This document shows, piece after piece, positions 62,939 through 64,000 of a stretch of 64,000 nucleotides of DNA. Origin of the DNA: Lacipirellulaceae bacterium (GTDB lineage Bacteria; Planctomycetota; Planctomycetia; Pirellulales; Lacipirellulaceae); contig JAVJRG010000005.1 in the NCBI GenBank assembly GCA_040218535.1, positions 2,046,001 to 2,110,000 on the forward strand, written 5' to 3'. The translations under genes were made by a program, and so were the position numbers. The notes under the pieces were generated by a model. The model did not search any database. It was given only the letters and a program-made list of their open reading frames with translations, and had not been told where the DNA came from. How positions within the stretch are numbered: the stretch's first letter is position 1; the number at the start of each line of letters is the position of its first letter.

Positions 62939-63555
62939 CAGGAAGCCCTCCGCAGTGGTCGAGTTGCGATCACCCAGAAGGTTTGCCAAAGGATAGCGAT
63001 ATCGCCCCAGAAGCTTCGTGTATCGACGTACTGCAAACGGAGCGCGTTCTTCTGCGGCAGAATTCGCTCGCGGAAGACTTTATCGGGATCTTCTCCGCCG
63101 ACATGGGATTGGAGGTCGTGGAATTTCAGGCTCGAGAGATCGGTGATCCCGGGACGAACACTCAGTATCCGTTGTTCTTCCTGCGTGAATTGACTCGTGT
63201 ACTCTTCCACTTCGGGTCGTGGACCCACGAGGCTCATGTCGCCAAAGATCACGTTGAACAGTTGCGGCAGCTCGTCGAGTTTGAAGTCGCGTAGCGTTTT
63301 ACCAATGCTCGTCAGCCGAGCGTCGTTCTGGCCTGTGGTCGTTCCACCTAAGCGCTCCGCGTTCACAACCATTGTGCGGAACTTGAAAATGCGGAACTCG
63401 CCACCATAGCGTGCCGTGCGAACACCACGGTAGAACACTGGCCCTGGCGAAGTGAGTTTCACGAGAATAGCCACCGATATCAAAATCGGCAAAAGCAGCG
63501 CAACGGCTACTAGGGCAACTACCAGGTCGAGAGTTCGTTTGGCAACTTCTTGCAC
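62938..63555 (-). CDS. Polyprenyl-phosphate sugar-1-phosphate transferase
   Basis: A 205-residue initiating sugar-phosphate transferase of the WcaJ/PglC type. One N-terminal helix (TLDLVVALVAVALLLPILIS) precedes the catalytic part with RIFKFRTMVVNAERLGG and the signature LDELPQLFNVIFGDMSLVGP followed by RPE. The short, monotopic PglC-like form attaches the first sugar phosphate of a surface glycan to undecaprenyl phosphate at the cytoplasmic membrane. It is followed, with a one-base overlap, by the aldo/keto reductase and preceded by the methyltransferase, supporting a glycan-synthesis operon. Confidence 0.93.
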   Translation of the reverse strand: MQEVAKRTLDLVVALVAVALLLPILISVAILVKLTSPGPVFYRGVRTARYGGEFRIFKFRTMVVNAERLGGTTTGQNDARLTSIGKTLRDFKLDELPQLFNVIFGDMSLVGPRPEVEEYTSQFTQEEQRILSVRPGITDLSSLKFHDLQSHVGGEDPDKVFRERILPQKNALRLQYVDTRSFWGDIAILWQTFWVIATRPLRRAS

Positions 63556-63557
63556 AA

Positions 63558-64000
63558 TTAGGCCGCCTGCCTCGATGATGGCTGAGTGGGTCGCTGTTTC
63601 GACTGGCTGACCGCTGGCTTGTGAAGCTCAAAGCTGAATTGCCAAGCCATCCGACGTATTAGCGGGATTCGCAAGATCACCGCATCAATCGCATTGCCGA
63701 TCGAAAGGGCAGGGCGGAAAAGTGGAGTCTTGCGAAGTACCGAAGCAGCAATGCTCGCCAAATGCCAGTAGCGGACGTTCTTCACATCAAAATAATGCTC
63801 AGATAGCTGCAGCTCGTCGTGAGAGAGAATATGGTGCTTCTCCCATTCGGTTCGCAAACCAGGCGTGAGCAATCGATAAGCTTTGACGATCGGATTGTAA
63901 TCGAGGGCTTCGATCGCCAAGCAAACACCACCTGGTTTCAAAACCCGACACATCTCAGGGAAGGCCTCTTCAACGTTGAGGTGATGCAGCATCCCTGAGC
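63558..64000 (-). CDS. SAM-dependent methyltransferase, C-terminal part, partial at window end
   Basis: The last 147 or so codons of a class I methyltransferase that enters from beyond the right edge. MLHHL then EMCRVLKPGGVCLAIEALDY is the typical post-motif region (motif III and nearby strand), so the SAM-binding motif I lies outside. The C-terminal 100 residues (LLTPGLRTEWEKHHILSHDE and helical tail) are not assigned. It probably methylates a sugar or lipid in glycan assembly. Two bases separate its stop from the sugar transferase ATG. Confidence 0.85.
   Translation of the reverse strand, partial: SGMLHHLNVEEAFPEMCRVLKPGGVCLAIEALDYNPIVKAYRLLTPGLRTEWEKHHILSHDELQLSEHYFDVKNVRYWHLASIAASVLRKTPLFRPALSIGNAIDAVILRIPLIRRMAWQFSFELHKPAVSQSKQRPTQPSSRQAA

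Overview
The window looks like a chromosome segment of a planctomycete, most likely of the order Pirellulales. The signs are: several DUF1559 proteins with a pseudopilin-like N-terminal helix, many sulfatases, PEP-CTERM and dockerin-like tails of the DFDGDGDVDGADFL type, a Rhodopirellula-type ECF sigma factor, a bacterial MfnB homologue, and a membrane Ser/Thr kinase. I saw no prophage, insertion sequence, CRISPR array or replication origin.

Left third (1-21.4 kb): a carbohydrate island. It opens with a partial DUF1559 gene, then an ECF sigma factor overlapping a membrane FecR-like gene. On the plus strand follow two GH78 alpha-L-rhamnosidase-type genes, one large secreted BNR_4 beta-propeller protein (the fold of PL24/PL25 ulvan lyases) and four S1 sulfatases. 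Next comes a divergent locus: IclR regulator, SDR dehydrogenase and FAH-type hydrolase on the minus strand, and a two-piece UxaA-type dehydratase on the plus strand. Read together, secreted enzymes would desulfate and cut a sulfated, rhamnose-containing polysaccharide (ulvan is the obvious candidate), and the cytoplasmic set would oxidise the released 6-deoxy sugar acid through the diketo-hydrolase route to pyruvate and lactate. The large dehydratase piece carries an apparent one-base frameshift.

Middle (21.5-42.3 kb): a truncated PhoD-like fragment beside tRNA-Ser(GGA), an acyltransferase-3 protein, rho, a 1.26 kb non-coding gap, a thioredoxin/YHS-like secreted protein, two tandem paralogous PEP-CTERM proteins, a DUF1559 protein with its small lipoprotein partner, HEAT/TPR and secretin-STN-like proteins, a PHA-granule-type protein, mfnB, a NhaD-type antiporter, RNase D, a DUF11-rich surface protein and bioB.

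Right third (42.4-64 kb): mostly housekeeping genes (PSP1, leuC-leuD, glnS, tspO) mixed with planctomycete-specific ones (kinase, DUF1559 protein with an internal helix, a terpene-cyclase-like protein coupled to a fifth sulfatase). It also holds a subtilisin-like protease with eight 46-residue tandem repeats. The end is a minus-strand operon (methyltransferase, sugar-phosphate transferase, aldo/keto reductase, E1 alpha and E1 beta of a 2-oxoacid dehydrogenase) that runs off the window and looks tied to surface glycan or sugar metabolism.

All function names come from motif and family recognition by eye; no database search was run.
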